From Candidatus Flexifilum breve (GTDB lineage: Bacteria; Chloroflexota; Anaerolineae; Aggregatilineales; Phototrophicaceae), in NCBI GenBank assembly GCA_016717205.1, contig JADKGC010000011.1, forward strand, positions 232,355-296,354: 64,000 nt of DNA, given 5' to 3'. Below the pieces are notes generated by a model. It was not told where the DNA came from and did no database searches. It saw only the letters and a program-made list of their open reading frames with translations. Shown one piece after another: positions 26,606-35,381 of the stretch (position 1 is the stretch's first letter; every line of letters starts with the position of its first letter). Made by a program: the position numbers and the translations under genes.

Positions 26606-27190
26606 TTGAAAACCATCCTTCTGACGCTGATTGTCGCCCTCCTGACCTTTGGGGTTGTATTCGCAGCGGAGCCAACTACAGCCGCCGAGAATGACCCCAA
26701 CCTCAACGAAGATGCCAACGCCTGTTATGTCGGTGGAACGTGGGCTGGCCAGTGCGAAACGGCGGATATCGACCAGAACGGCGTCGTCGAACCCTGGGAA
26801 ATCGAGTACATCTATGAGGTAGGGTGGTATCTGATTCGTTATGAATATGGCCTCATCAGCCGCGCCGAGTTCCCCCGGGCTTTCATCTGGGCGTTAGCTC
26901 CCCAAGCCAGTCCGAGTGTCGTCGTTGTGCTGCCGAGCTGCTTTGATAACGCTATTTACCCGCTGTTTGATGTGCAATACACCGGGACGCCGAATGAGAA
27001 TACGAACATGCCGCGATTTCTTTCGAATGATGGGAGTTGTACCGACTCTCTCGGACCCTCTCTAAACTATTATATCGTGGTGGATGATCCCAAACAGTGC
27101 CCCCTGACCAACGCGTGGGCAGCCAGCGCCTATGGTTTTACCACCATGCCCGCCAATTTCTACATCTGTACAACTCTTTCCTTGCCTTGA
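26606..27190 (+). CDS. Secreted protein with a calcium-loop-like segment
   Basis: A 194-residue exported protein. A TTG start follows GGAG by five bases and opens a signal peptide (KTILLTLIVALLTFGVVFA, cut near AAE). Residues about 50-75 read ADIDQNGVVEPWEIEYIYEVGWYLI, a D-x-D-x-N-G-x-I/V-x-x-x-E/D calcium-loop pattern as in dockerin or EF-hand repeats, but only one copy. Several Cys residues (CYVG, QCET, SCFDN, CTDS, QCPL, YICTT) suggest disulfides. The family is unknown. Followed by a strong hairpin. Confidence 0.72.
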   Translation: MKTILLTLIVALLTFGVVFAAEPTTAAENDPNLNEDANACYVGGTWAGQCETADIDQNGVVEPWEIEYIYEVGWYLIRYEYGLISRAEFPRAFIWALAPQASPSVVVVLPSCFDNAIYPLFDVQYTGTPNENTNMPRFLSNDGSCTDSLGPSLNYYIVVDDPKQCPLTNAWAASAYGFTTMPANFYICTTLSLP

Positions 27191-27213
27191 GCGCAGGCTG
27201 AGTTCGAAGTGTG

Positions 27214-27257
27214 CGCACGAGAGGTTGTCCCCACTAGGGCAGCCTCTCGTGCGTATT
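27214..27257. terminator. Bidirectional hairpin between convergent genes
   Basis: A perfect 11-base-pair stem CGCACGAGAGG (27214-27224) / CCTCTCGTGCG (27243-27253) is followed on the plus strand by TATTTG. The T run is weak, but placement between convergent stops supports a terminator role. Confidence 0.6.
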
Positions 27258-27262
27258 TGCAC

Positions 27263-28549
27263 CTAATCCCCGCTGGCGGGCGCGGCGACTGCTTCGCTCA
27301 CTGCGGGTCGCCGCTGCGGGCGATCCTGCGGGAGCGCCAGCGCCAGCAGCCCGGCGATCACCGTCGCCCCGGAGATCAGTTGAAACACAGCGGGCAAACC
27401 CATGCGATCCGCCAGCCCGCCGATGATCATCACCCCGATGGCACCCGTCCCAAAGATGAAGCCGAGCACCGCGCCGGATGCCAAACCTTTGCCCACAGGC
27501 ACGACCTTATGCGCCATCGCGACGATCAGGCTGTGCGACCCGCCGCTGAATGCCCCCATCGCCATCGCCATTAAAAAGGCCGCCGGACCGTCGAACGTCG
27601 CTAGGCCGAACACGGCCGGGGCGCTCAAAAACATCGACAGGGCGATCATCAGGCGGCTGCCGTAACGATCCGCCAGATAGCCGAAGAAGATGCCCGTGAT
27701 GCCACCGCCGATCCAGTAGGCGCTGGCCAGCAGTCCATACTCGGAGGCTGACCAGCCGCGCATCTGGAACAGGCGCGGCAGGAACGAGGCCGAACCGGGG
27801 TTGACGAAGCTGCGCATCATGATCAGCGCGACCAGCGTGAGCAGCGCAACGCGCCCCAACCGCTGATGTTCGGATTTGCGGCTGGTCTGGCGGGCGTGGC
27901 GCGTCGTGGCGAAACGCTGAGCGCTCGGCACAATCAAGCCCATGAACAGCACCGCCGGAATGCCGACCAGCGCCATCGTGATCAGCGGCGTGACTGAGCC
28001 CGTCTCGGAGATGATGCCCGCCAGCGACGGGAAGGCCTGCGTAAAGATGCCGTTGTGCGTGGCCGCGCCGTCGAGCAGCGCGCCGGTGATCGCCGGGCCG
28101 AGGCCGCCGCCGGTCTGCCCCGCGAAGAAGAAGATCGACAGACGGCTGGTCGCGGGCGTGGTGTCACAATCGGCGGCGTGCATCGTGCCGACCGGGTGGA
28201 ACGCGCCGCTCCCCAGCGCCGCTAAGACCATCGGGATGACCGTCAGCACGTAGGAATGGGTCGAGGCGGCAATCAGCAGGGCGACCGACAGCAGCGAGAT
28301 CGTCCACGCGACGCCGCCCGTGCCGAGCCAGCGCCCACCATTGCGATCCGCCAGCCAGCCCGCGAGCGGCTGACTCAGCGCGCCCGTGAGTTGGTAGGCG
28401 CTCACCGCCAGCCCGATTTGCGTGTTGCTCATCGGGATGAAGTGCGCCGCGAGGAACGTCACGATCACCGGGACGCTGGCGTTGAACAGGTCAATGGTCA
28501 GATGGGCGAACGAGACGACCCAGAACAGCGGTTTGCGTGGTAGTGCCAT
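27263..28549 (-). CDS. MFS transporter (fosmidomycin-resistance-like)
   Basis: A 428-residue polytopic protein with about 12 hydrophobic segments. The first cytosolic loop has the MFS signature as GWLADRNGGRWLG and the second half has GYLADRYGSRLM; PIGTM-like GAFHPVGTMHAAD resembles the Fsr/fosmidomycin-resistance group. It exports a small molecule by proton antiport (family knowledge); the substrate is unknown. The start MALPRKPLFW is chosen over an upstream in-frame ATG because the latter's extra about 20 residues are hydrophilic and no good ribosome-binding site precedes it. Confidence 0.85.
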   Translation of the reverse strand: MALPRKPLFWVVSFAHLTIDLFNASVPVIVTFLAAHFIPMSNTQIGLAVSAYQLTGALSQPLAGWLADRNGGRWLGTGGVAWTISLLSVALLIAASTHSYVLTVIPMVLAALGSGAFHPVGTMHAADCDTTPATSRLSIFFFAGQTGGGLGPAITGALLDGAATHNGIFTQAFPSLAGIISETGSVTPLITMALVGIPAVLFMGLIVPSAQRFATTRHARQTSRKSEHQRLGRVALLTLVALIMMRSFVNPGSASFLPRLFQMRGWSASEYGLLASAYWIGGGITGIFFGYLADRYGSRLMIALSMFLSAPAVFGLATFDGPAAFLMAMAMGAFSGGSHSLIVAMAHKVVPVGKGLASGAVLGFIFGTGAIGVMIIGGLADRMGLPAVFQLISGATVIAGLLALALPQDRPQRRPAVSEAVAAPASGD

Positions 28550-28598
28550 ATGCTTTGATCCAGAACAGTTAGCCAGTTGCAGACAGTGACCGATCAAA

Positions 28599-28703
28599 TG
28601 CCACCCCACCCCGTCCCCTCCCCGAATTCAGGGAGGGGAGCAAGATTGGCTCGGCCTACGCCTTTCTCCCCGCTTGCGTGGGAGAGGGGTTGGGGTGAGG
28701 GGA
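28599..28703. repeat. Repeat C, full copy
   Basis: CCACCCC...CTCCCCGAATTCAGGGAG core, a spacer, then CGCTTGCGTGGGAG and GGGGTTGGGGTGAGGGG. Both halves are imperfect palindromes. It lies between two same-strand genes. Confidence 0.85.
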
Positions 28704-28772
28704 ATTAGCGCGCTCGTTGCAACCTTACGAGACTGAAATTCTGTTTACCTTAAAACAGGTCAGTTCGCCGCG

Positions 28773-30275
28773 TCAATGATCCGCGCGGAAATATTGGTAT
28801 ACGGTCGTCTCGGCGGTCTGCAAGAGCGGGCGGTAATGGTCGTTGATCGCGCGCAGCATCGGGCGCGTCCAACGTTCAAAGCGCAGGGTGGGGTTGCGGT
28901 ACGGCTGGTAGATCAGCACGTAGGGGTAGACACCTGTCTGCAAATCTTCGAGGAACGGCGTTTCGTCCCAGATGCCCGCCGCCGTGAGCTGACTCATCTC
29001 GAACGGCTGAATCAGAATTGGCCGATCGGCGAGCGTGAGCAGCGCCATGTGCTCATCGGCGATGATCGGCGCGTCGGTCTGGTCGATGAAGGCGATCAGC
29101 TCGGTCATGAGCGGCGCATCGTCGACACGTTCGGTCAAAATCGGCTGATACTTGCTCAGCGAAAGGTCGTAAGCCCTGCTCACGGCGTAGGCGAGTATGA
29201 GCAGCAGCAGGGCGCGCAGCACTGGGAAGCGCCGCGTCCACGCGATCCACGCGCCCACCGCCAGCGCGAACGCCGCCGCCAGTTCGTACAGATAATTGAC
29301 ATCCGAGCCGACCTTGCTGATAGTCAGCGCTGTGACGACCGCGCCGAGCGTGTAGGGCGCGCTCAGCCACCACAGCCGCCGACCGAATACCGCGCCGAGC
29401 ACCAGCGCCAGCGCCGCCGCCGCGAGGAAGATCGGCAGGTGGGCGAGCATTTCATTCCAGTAGAATTCGGGGAGCTGCGGATCGAGGGCGTTGACGTTGG
29501 CCGTGATCAAATGGAAGAACACGCCGCCCCCGGTGAGTGCGGTCAGCCCGGCGAATACGCCGAGCACCAGCGCCGCGAAATACACGCCGAGCATGAGCGC
29601 TTTTGTCCGCTCTTTTTCGCCCCACAGCCACGCGACCGCCGCCAACGGCGCGGCCAGCAGATACGTCTGCCGGGTATAGGCGGCGCACGCCAGCAGGATC
29701 ACGCCAGCGATCACCCCCCAGCGGCGACCGCGTCCCTGCACCACGGCGAAGATGCCCGCCCATGCGCACGCCAGCGCCAGCGAATCGATACGCGCCAAGG
29801 CCGACCACGAGAACACATAGGGGATGGCGGGTAGCGTCAGCGCGGCGACCAGCGCGGCGAGCGCATCGCGGGTGATAGCGCGCACAGTCAAGCCGAGGAA
29901 GAGCGCCGCCGCAAGGATGCTGAAGACGGAGATCAGCCGCCCGTACCAGAAGGCCGGGCCGACCGCCGCCACGAACGGCGCTTGCACCAGCGGGTAGAGC
30001 GGCGGATAGTTGGCGATGGTGTAGGGCGGCAGCGACAGATCGGCGCGGTAGATGTTTTCGCCACGCGTCAGCCTCACCGCCTGTTCGAGCAGCGGCCCTT
30101 CGCCATAATTGAGCGTGTATGGGAAGTCCAGCGCGAGCTGCGCGTGCTGGAAGAACAGCAGCAGCGCCCGCCCCTGCATGACGAGTAGCACGATCAACGC
30201 GGCAGCGACGAGCAGGCGCGGAACAAGATGGAGTCTTCGGATGGGAGGGGGCAGAGCGAATATGCGCATCAGCAT
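28773..30275 (-). CDS. Membrane glycosyltransferase-like (GT39/ArnT-type) protein
   Basis: A 500-residue protein with about 11-12 membrane segments. After the first helix the external loop has DFPYTLNYGEGPLLEQAVRL and the Y-PPLYPL motif, as in GT-C family mannosyl/arabinosyl transferases that use polyprenyl-phosphate sugars. The C-terminal about 130 residues are extracytoplasmic with IDQTDAPIIADEHMALLTLADRP. Acidic residues of the first loop would be catalytic by analogy. The acceptor is unknown. The start is either MLMRIF or two codons later. Confidence 0.75.
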   Translation of the reverse strand: MLMRIFALPPPIRRLHLVPRLLVAAALIVLLVMQGRALLLFFQHAQLALDFPYTLNYGEGPLLEQAVRLTRGENIYRADLSLPPYTIANYPPLYPLVQAPFVAAVGPAFWYGRLISVFSILAAALFLGLTVRAITRDALAALVAALTLPAIPYVFSWSALARIDSLALACAWAGIFAVVQGRGRRWGVIAGVILLACAAYTRQTYLLAAPLAAVAWLWGEKERTKALMLGVYFAALVLGVFAGLTALTGGGVFFHLITANVNALDPQLPEFYWNEMLAHLPIFLAAAALALVLGAVFGRRLWWLSAPYTLGAVVTALTISKVGSDVNYLYELAAAFALAVGAWIAWTRRFPVLRALLLLILAYAVSRAYDLSLSKYQPILTERVDDAPLMTELIAFIDQTDAPIIADEHMALLTLADRPILIQPFEMSQLTAAGIWDETPFLEDLQTGVYPYVLIYQPYRNPTLRFERWTRPMLRAINDHYRPLLQTAETTVYQYFRADH

Positions 30276-30322
30276 CCTTCCAAGTTTAGGGACGAGGCCG
30301 GCGGGTGTTGAAACAGCTCAGA

Positions 30323-30417
30323 TTCCGACCCCACCCCCCGGCCCCTCCCCGAATTCGGGGAGGGGAGCCAACAGACTCGCCGTTCCTCCCCTCTCCCCGC
30401 TTGCGTGGGAGGGGAGA
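30323..30417. repeat. Repeat C, full copy
   Basis: A CTCCCCGAATTCGGGGAG perfect core, then CGCTTGCGTGGGAG. Preceded at 30303 by GTGTTGAAACAGCTCAGATT, a lead-in also found beside copies near 32519, 37177 and 62010. Just upstream of the trpS promoter. Confidence 0.88.
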
Positions 30418-30490
30418 CCGCGAGCTGTAACACATGTCTGCCTTGTCCCTGCGAGAAACCACGACGCGAATGATCAGAGTTACCCCTCTA

Positions 30491-30518
30491 TTGTATTCCG
30501 CCCGCGATTGCGTACAAT
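30491..30518 (+). promoter_or_regulatory. Sigma70-type promoter of trpS
   Basis: TTGTAT (30491-30496), 16-base spacer, TACAAT (30513-30518), leaving about 26 bases to the trpS ATG. GAGAGGGG at 30533-30540 is the ribosome-binding site. No T-box structure is seen in this short leader. Confidence 0.65.
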
Positions 30519-30544
30519 GAAAAACCTTTGTTGAGAGGGGAAAA

Positions 30545-31567
30545 ATGACGAAAAAGGGCCGTATTCTCACGGGTGATCGCCCGACTGGAAAAATGCATTT
30601 GGGCCACTACGTCGGATCGCTGGCGAACCGCGTCCGCCTGCAATCGACGTATGACTGCTTCTTCATCGTCGCCGACCTGCACACGCTTACCACCAAGCCG
30701 GAACGCGAACACATTGCCAATCTGGCGCAGAACATCCATGACTGCGTGCTGGATTATCTCTCGGTGGGCATTGACCCGGATCAAGCGACGATTTTCCTGC
30801 AATCCGGCGTCCCGGAAACCTACGAGTTGAACCTGATCTTCGAGAATCTGGTCAGCGTGGCGCGTATGGAACGCATTCCCAGTTTGAAAGATATGGCGCG
30901 CGCGGCCAATATGGAAGATTCCATGCCTTTCGGGCTGCTCGGCTATCCCATTCTGCAAGCGGCGGATATTCTGCTGCCGCGCGGCAACCTCGTCCCCGTC
31001 GGCAAGGACAACGAATCGCACGTCGAAATCACGCGCGAAATCGCCCGCCGCTTCAATAACCTGTACGGTGATGTCTTCCCGATCCCCGACGTGCTGGTGG
31101 GTGATGTCCCATCGCTCATCGGCATCGACGGACAGGCGAAGATGAGCAAATCGCTCAACAACGCCATTTTCCTGTCGGACACCGCCGAAGAGGTCACACA
31201 GAAGGTGCGCGGCATGTTCACCGACCCGAACCGCGTCCGCGCGGACATCCCCGGTCGCGTGGAGGGCAACCCGGTCTTCATCTATCATGATGCCTTCAAC
31301 CCGAATGTCGACGAAATCAACGACCTCAAGGAACGCTACCTGCTCGGCAAGGTGGGCGACGTGGAAGTCAAGAAGAAGCTGACGATTGCCATCAACAACT
31401 TCCTGGAGCCGATCCGCGAACGCCGCGCGCAGTACCAGAGCCAACCGGGCTTGGTCGAAGACGTGCTGGTCGCCGGGACGGAACGCGCCCGCGCCGAAGC
31501 CCAGAAGACGATGGCCGCCGTCCGCGAAGCGATGGGCATGTACCGCCTGCCCGTGAAGACGCTCTAA
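30545..31567 (+). CDS. trpS: Tryptophan--tRNA ligase
   Basis: A 340-residue class I aminoacyl-tRNA synthetase that charges tRNA-Trp. The HIGH-type motif is HLGHY (residues 18-22) after GDRPTGKM; the KMSKS loop is QAKMSKS (about residue 198-204), followed by LNNAIFLSD. GKDNESHVEITREIARRFN is the TrpRS-specific segment. Length is normal. ATG follows GAGAGGGG. The MOSC gene starts at the very next base after its stop, so the two are co-transcribed. Confidence 0.96.
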   Translation: MTKKGRILTGDRPTGKMHLGHYVGSLANRVRLQSTYDCFFIVADLHTLTTKPEREHIANLAQNIHDCVLDYLSVGIDPDQATIFLQSGVPETYELNLIFENLVSVARMERIPSLKDMARAANMEDSMPFGLLGYPILQAADILLPRGNLVPVGKDNESHVEITREIARRFNNLYGDVFPIPDVLVGDVPSLIGIDGQAKMSKSLNNAIFLSDTAEEVTQKVRGMFTDPNRVRADIPGRVEGNPVFIYHDAFNPNVDEINDLKERYLLGKVGDVEVKKKLTIAINNFLEPIRERRAQYQSQPGLVEDVLVAGTERARAEAQKTMAAVREAMGMYRLPVKTL

Positions 31568-32386
31568 ATGCTGCGCGTCACCGGGCTGTACACCTACCCG
31601 ATCAAGTCGTGCGGCGGCTTGAGCCATGACGCGGTCGATCTGCTCGTGCGCGGCCTGCGCGACGACCGCCGCTGGCTGATCATCACGCCGGACGGGCAGT
31701 TCGTCACGCAGCGCGAAAACGCCAAACTCGCGTTGATCCAGCCCGCTTACGCAGACGGGATGCTGCAAATCAGCGCGCCGGGGCATGAACCCGTGCGCGT
31801 GTCACTTGACGCGGACGCCGACGGTGTGGCGACCCGCCGCGTCGTCGTGTGGAAATCCACCTGCGACGCGGTCGATCAGGGCGATACGATTGCCGCGTGG
31901 TTGAGCGACTTTCTCGGCCAATCTGTGCGCTTGGTCAAGCAGGCGGACGCCGATGGGCGGCTGACCTCAAACAGCCACACCGATCAGCCCGCGCCCGTCA
32001 GCTTTGCCGATGGTTACCCGCTGCTGCTGGCGAACAGTGCCTCGCTTGCCGATTTGAATGATCGCTTGCTGGCGCGCGACAAAGACACGCTGCTCATGAA
32101 CCGCTTCCGCCCGAACGTCGTAATCGACGGGGCGGCGGCGTGGGCGGAGGACGGGTGGACGCGCCTGCTGATCGGCGGCGTGCCCTTCGACTCGGTCAAG
32201 CCGTGCGCGCGCTGCGAGATCACCACCATCGATCAGGCGACGGCCACCGTGCCGGATTATCAGGAACCGCTGGCGACGCTGGCCACTTTCCGCAAACAGC
32301 CCAAGGGCGTGATGTTCGGGCAGAACATCATTCACCGGGCGGTCGGCGCGCTGCACATCGGCGACCGGGTCGAAGTCGTGGCGTAG
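31568..32386 (+). CDS. MOSC-domain protein
   Basis: A 272-residue protein with the MOSC N-terminal beta-barrel (VTGLYTYPIKSCGGLS...VDLLVRGLRDDRRWLIITPDG) and a C-terminal MOSC domain. The conserved Cys is in PCARCEITTID, and MNRFRPNVVIDG and FGQNII are also typical. MOSC proteins bind molybdenum cofactor or sulfur-transfer intermediates and include mARC-type N-hydroxylamine reductases. It begins directly after the trpS stop and ends in a strong terminator. Confidence 0.9.
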   Translation: MLRVTGLYTYPIKSCGGLSHDAVDLLVRGLRDDRRWLIITPDGQFVTQRENAKLALIQPAYADGMLQISAPGHEPVRVSLDADADGVATRRVVVWKSTCDAVDQGDTIAAWLSDFLGQSVRLVKQADADGRLTSNSHTDQPAPVSFADGYPLLLANSASLADLNDRLLARDKDTLLMNRFRPNVVIDGAAAWAEDGWTRLLIGGVPFDSVKPCARCEITTIDQATATVPDYQEPLATLATFRKQPKGVMFGQNIIHRAVGALHIGDRVEVVA

Positions 32387-32406
32387 TTTAGCTAGCACAT
32401 GTTATG

Positions 32407-32437
32407 AAAAACGGGGGATTGTGATCCTCCGTTTTTG
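32407..32437 (+). terminator. Intrinsic terminator of the trpS-MOSC operon
   Basis: AAAAACGGGGGAT-TGTG-ATCCTCCGTTTTTG: a long stem with one mismatch and A/T arms, giving T5-G-T3 after the stem on the plus strand. Confidence 0.85.
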
Positions 32438-32518
32438 TTTCTGTACCTACAGAGATGGTTGTCTAGAAAGACACCCAATTCCTTCAATGAGAGGTTCTTG
32501 TAGGGATAAGGTATGAGC

Positions 32519-32650
32519 GTGTTGAAAAAGGTCAGATTCCGACCCCACCCCCGGCCCCTCCCCGAATTCGGGGAGGGGAGACAGATTTCCCCCTCGCCCC
32601 GCTTGCGTGGGAGAGGGGGTTAGGGGGTGAGGGGTTTTAAACACCCTCAT
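32519..32650. repeat. Repeat C with lead-in, full copy
   Basis: GTGTTGAAAAAGGTCAGATT lead-in (32519-32538), CTCCCCGAATTCGGGGAG core and CGCTTGCGTGGGAG half, ending in a GTGAGGGGTTTTAAACACCC run-out near 32633. That end pairs with the lead-in (GTGTT.../...AACAC region), giving weak terminal inverted repeats. Fills most of the 32387-32722 gap. Confidence 0.85.
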
Positions 32651-32722
32651 GCCTCATCCCTACACTACTTATCGGCACCTGCTTGCTTGAGTCCGCAGTC
32701 CCCAAATCAACTGCTAACTGGG

Positions 32723-33460
32723 CTAGGCGCCCTCGATGCGCTGCAGCAAGGCGACCGTCCCGGCGATGATCTGCGCGTACTGTTCCTCGTGGCTGATGGT
32801 CGCCGGGTTGTCGCGCTCCTGAGCGCCATACCAGCCGAACTGACCGTGATTGCCGCCTTCGATCTTTACCCACACGGCATCGGCGGGGAGGTTGCCCGCC
32901 GCACCTTCGACCGTGGCGACGGTCGCTAGTCCGTCCTCCGTACCGTAAATCACCGACACGTCAATGTCCAGCGCGGAAATATCACGATCTGAGTACGACG
33001 CCATGAGCACCAGCCCGTCGACCTTGTCCGGGTTATCGCTGACATACCATGACGCCATCGACCCGCCGAGCGAGTGCCCGCCAATCGCCCAATGTGTGAT
33101 CTCCGGGTGCGCGGCGATCACGTCGTTGGCGGCATTGTTGCCCAGAATGGCGAGGTTGAGCGGCATGGGGACGATCACGGTGAGGTAGCCCGCTTCGGCC
33201 AACGCCTGCCCGAGCGGGGCATAGGCGCGCGCGTCAACTTTGCCGCCGGGGTAGAAGATGAATCCGGTGGTCGGCGTGGACGCGGTCGGCGTGAAGGTCA
33301 GCCAGCGCGAGGTATCGACGGCGACGGCGGCCTCGGCTTGCAGCGCGGCCTCCGCTTCGGCTTCAATCGGGTTGGTCGCGCTCGCCCACGCGACGAAGCC
33401 GACGACGAAAATGATCAAGACAAGGGGTACGATCCACCAGAAACGGCGCACGACGCGCAT
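32723..33460 (-). CDS. Membrane-anchored alpha/beta hydrolase
   Basis: A 245-residue protein with one N-terminal membrane segment (FWWIVPLVLIIFVVGFVAWA, residues about 7-26) and an outward alpha/beta-hydrolase domain of the PF12695 type. FIFYPGGKVDARAYAPLGQAL forms the oxyanion part, GGHSLGGS is the nucleophile elbow and GGNHGQFG holds the catalytic His. An esterase or lipase-like activity is likely. ATG 33460 follows GGAG by seven bases; an upstream in-frame ATG at 33499 is less favoured. Confidence 0.85.
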   Translation of the reverse strand: MRVVRRFWWIVPLVLIIFVVGFVAWASATNPIEAEAEAALQAEAAVAVDTSRWLTFTPTASTPTTGFIFYPGGKVDARAYAPLGQALAEAGYLTVIVPMPLNLAILGNNAANDVIAAHPEITHWAIGGHSLGGSMASWYVSDNPDKVDGLVLMASYSDRDISALDIDVSVIYGTEDGLATVATVEGAAGNLPADAVWVKIEGGNHGQFGWYGAQERDNPATISHEEQYAQIIAGTVALLQRIEGA

Positions 33461-33624
33461 AAGTTTTCTCCATCTCATAGAAGTGCGAACTGTTGTCATT
33501 CATATCATTCGTACACCTAAAAGTAAAGAGAGGGAGAGCCCGTTGTGAGCGAGTGCTCAGGGATTGCTTACGGGCGGCTCATCTTGGGAACCATCGGGCC
33601 AGTGCTGGAAATAACGGGATGATA

Positions 33625-33658
33625 TTTGTAGGGGCGCACGGCCGTGCGCCTCTACAAA
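33625..33658. repeat. Repeat D palindrome
   Basis: GGCGCACGGCCGTGCGCC (33633-33650) is a perfect palindrome inside TTTGTAGGGG...CTCTACAAA, so the outer arms also pair. The rest of the 33461-33947 gap holds the promoter at 33806 and nothing else recognisable. Confidence 0.88.
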
Positions 33659-33805
33659 CTCAGATTCAGATGTTTACCGGATACAGTAGTTCATGCGCGC
33701 CAAATCTTCTTCACAAAACCGTAGGGGGTCACGAAACAAAAATTCGTGGGGGTGCAAGGCGTTGTGACGAATCTCTGTATTTTGTCGATCCCCCCTCAAA
33801 TCTCG

Positions 33806-33834
33806 TTGACAGCCGTTCGCGATCCGCCTATGCT
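33806..33834 (+). promoter_or_regulatory. Strong sigma70-type promoter before the GNAT pair
   Basis: A perfect TTGACA (33806-33811), 17-base spacer and TATGCT (33829-33834). It is the best promoter match in the window and lies about 114 bases upstream of the GNAT start. Confidence 0.7.
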
Positions 33835-33947
33835 GAGAGAACAATCCGTACCATGACAAGACCATCTGTCAGAAATCGACCAGCGTAAGCTGTCGCCGAC
33901 TGGTCATGCTGTGGATTGAACTGTCGAGAGAGTAGTTGAGGTTATCT

Positions 33948-34685
33948 ATGATCGCCCAGAGACTTAAGCCGGAAACGGCGGCAATAGCCGTCATCCCGGC
34001 GGAACCCACCCACGCTTATGCCCTGCGCGCCTTGTCGCTCACGGCCTATTACGCCACTACGGAAGAGGCGGCATTCTGGTACAAACCAGAAGAATTCATC
34101 AGCCGCATGCAAGCTTTCCCCGAAGGACAATTCGTCGCCGTGCATCTCCCCACTAATGAGATCGTCGGCTATACCTCTGGAATGCGCTTCAACTTCGATC
34201 CCAGCGTGCCCTTTACCGAAACGTGGGATCACACCACCGGTTTTGGCTGACTGACCACGCACCGCCCCGAAGGGGAATGGATGTATGGCGTCGAAACGCT
34301 GGTACACCCAGATTATCAAGGCTATGGCATTGGCGGGGTGCTGATGGAACGGCGGTTTGAGTGTGCGCGCCAGTTGAACCTGCGCGGCATCGTCGGCGGC
34401 AGCCTGATCAAGGACTACCACAAGGTGGCGGATCGTTTCACGCCTGACGCCTACGTTGCCGAATTGGTGGCGGGTCGGCTGTTCGATTCCAACCTGAGCA
34501 AGCAGATCAAGAAGGGGTTCAAGCCCCTGAACACGATTCCCAACTACACCGAATATCCAGGATCCCTCAATTACGCGATTGCGATTGTGTGGGATAACCC
34601 GGCGTACCGGGCACCGGAACCGAAGATCATCCCCTTCCCAGACGCCGAGTCGCTGCGCGCCGGGGGGAGTTCAATCGCGTTATGA
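33948..34685 (+). pseudogene. GNAT-family acetyltransferase interrupted by an in-frame TGA
   Basis: The frame from ATG 33948 reads a GNAT-like protein for 100 residues, meets TGA at 34248-34250, then continues in the same frame to 34685 (LTTHRPEGEWMYGVETLVHPDYQGYGIGGVLMERRF). The intact paralog immediately downstream has Trp at the matching position (GGWLRKHTPDGEWMYGVE), so TGG became TGA. The acetyl-CoA motif (QGYGIGG) lies after the stop. The stop codon overlaps the paralog's start (ATGA). Options: recent pseudogene, sequencing error or readthrough. AGG lies seven bases before the ATG. Confidence 0.75.
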
Positions 34686-35341
34686 CATCGATACTGATCG
34701 TCCCTTCATCCCCGAGCTATGTCGCGGGGATGGAGGACGTTGAACATGCGAATTACGGCACGTCACGGGCTGAACCCGAAGACGTGCTGACGGAACAGCA
34801 CTTTCTGCACCATTTGCAGATCTTTCCCGAAGGTCAATTCGCCGCGCTCGAAGTCCAGCCGGATGGCAGTGAGCGTGTGGTCGGCTTAACGTCAAGCATG
34901 CGCATTCACTTTGACCCGGCACACCCGTTCCTCGAATCATGGGAACAGACCATCGACGGCGGGTGGCTGCGCAAACACACCCCGGACGGTGAGTGGATGT
35001 ACGGCGTGGAGTCGGCGGTGCTGCCGGAGGTTCAAGGGCGCGGCGTTGGCGGCAAGCTGATGCAGGCGCGCTTTGACGTGGCCAAGCGGTTGAATCTGCG
35101 CGGCATGGTCGCGGGCAGCGCCTTGATCAGCTACTACAAGGTGTTCGAGACGGTCACGCCCGAAGACTACGTGCGCGGCGTGGTCGCCGGGACTTACTTC
35201 GACGACAACCTGAGCAAGCAGATCAAGAAAGGCTTTCGCCCGGTGGCGCTCATCCCCGATTACCTGCCCGACCCCGGCACGAAAGGCTGGGGCGCGGTCA
35301 TTGTGTGGGACAACCCCGATTACGTTCCGCCTCAACACTAG
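34682..35341 (+). CDS. GNAT-family acetyltransferase (intact paralog)
   Basis: A 219-residue GNAT protein. The acetyl-CoA-binding loop is LPEVQGRGVGGKLMQARF (Q-x-x-G-x-G), and RIHFDPAHPFLESWEQTIDGGWL and LSKQIKKGFRPVALIPDYL mark a subfamily shared with the broken upstream copy. About half of the positions can be matched between the two by eye. The start overlaps the previous stop as ATGA, implying translational coupling with a product that is now truncated. The acceptor is unknown. Confidence 0.85.
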   Translation: MTSILIVPSSPSYVAGMEDVEHANYGTSRAEPEDVLTEQHFLHHLQIFPEGQFAALEVQPDGSERVVGLTSSMRIHFDPAHPFLESWEQTIDGGWLRKHTPDGEWMYGVESAVLPEVQGRGVGGKLMQARFDVAKRLNLRGMVAGSALISYYKVFETVTPEDYVRGVVAGTYFDDNLSKQIKKGFRPVALIPDYLPDPGTKGWGAVIVWDNPDYVPPQH

Positions 35342-35381
35342 GCTATAATGCAGCATCGAAGAGTCGAAAACAGGTGAAGCG

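Noticed and set aside
30488..31786. 432-codon open frame antisense to trpS
   Set aside because: Shadow of trpS in high-GC DNA; composition unlike a protein gene.
33493..33888. 131-codon plus-strand frame
   Set aside because: Runs through repeat D and the promoter; unlikely coding.
34248..34250. TGA read as selenocysteine
   Set aside because: The paralog has Trp, not Cys, at this site and no SECIS-like hairpin is evident right after it; nonsense change or error is simpler.
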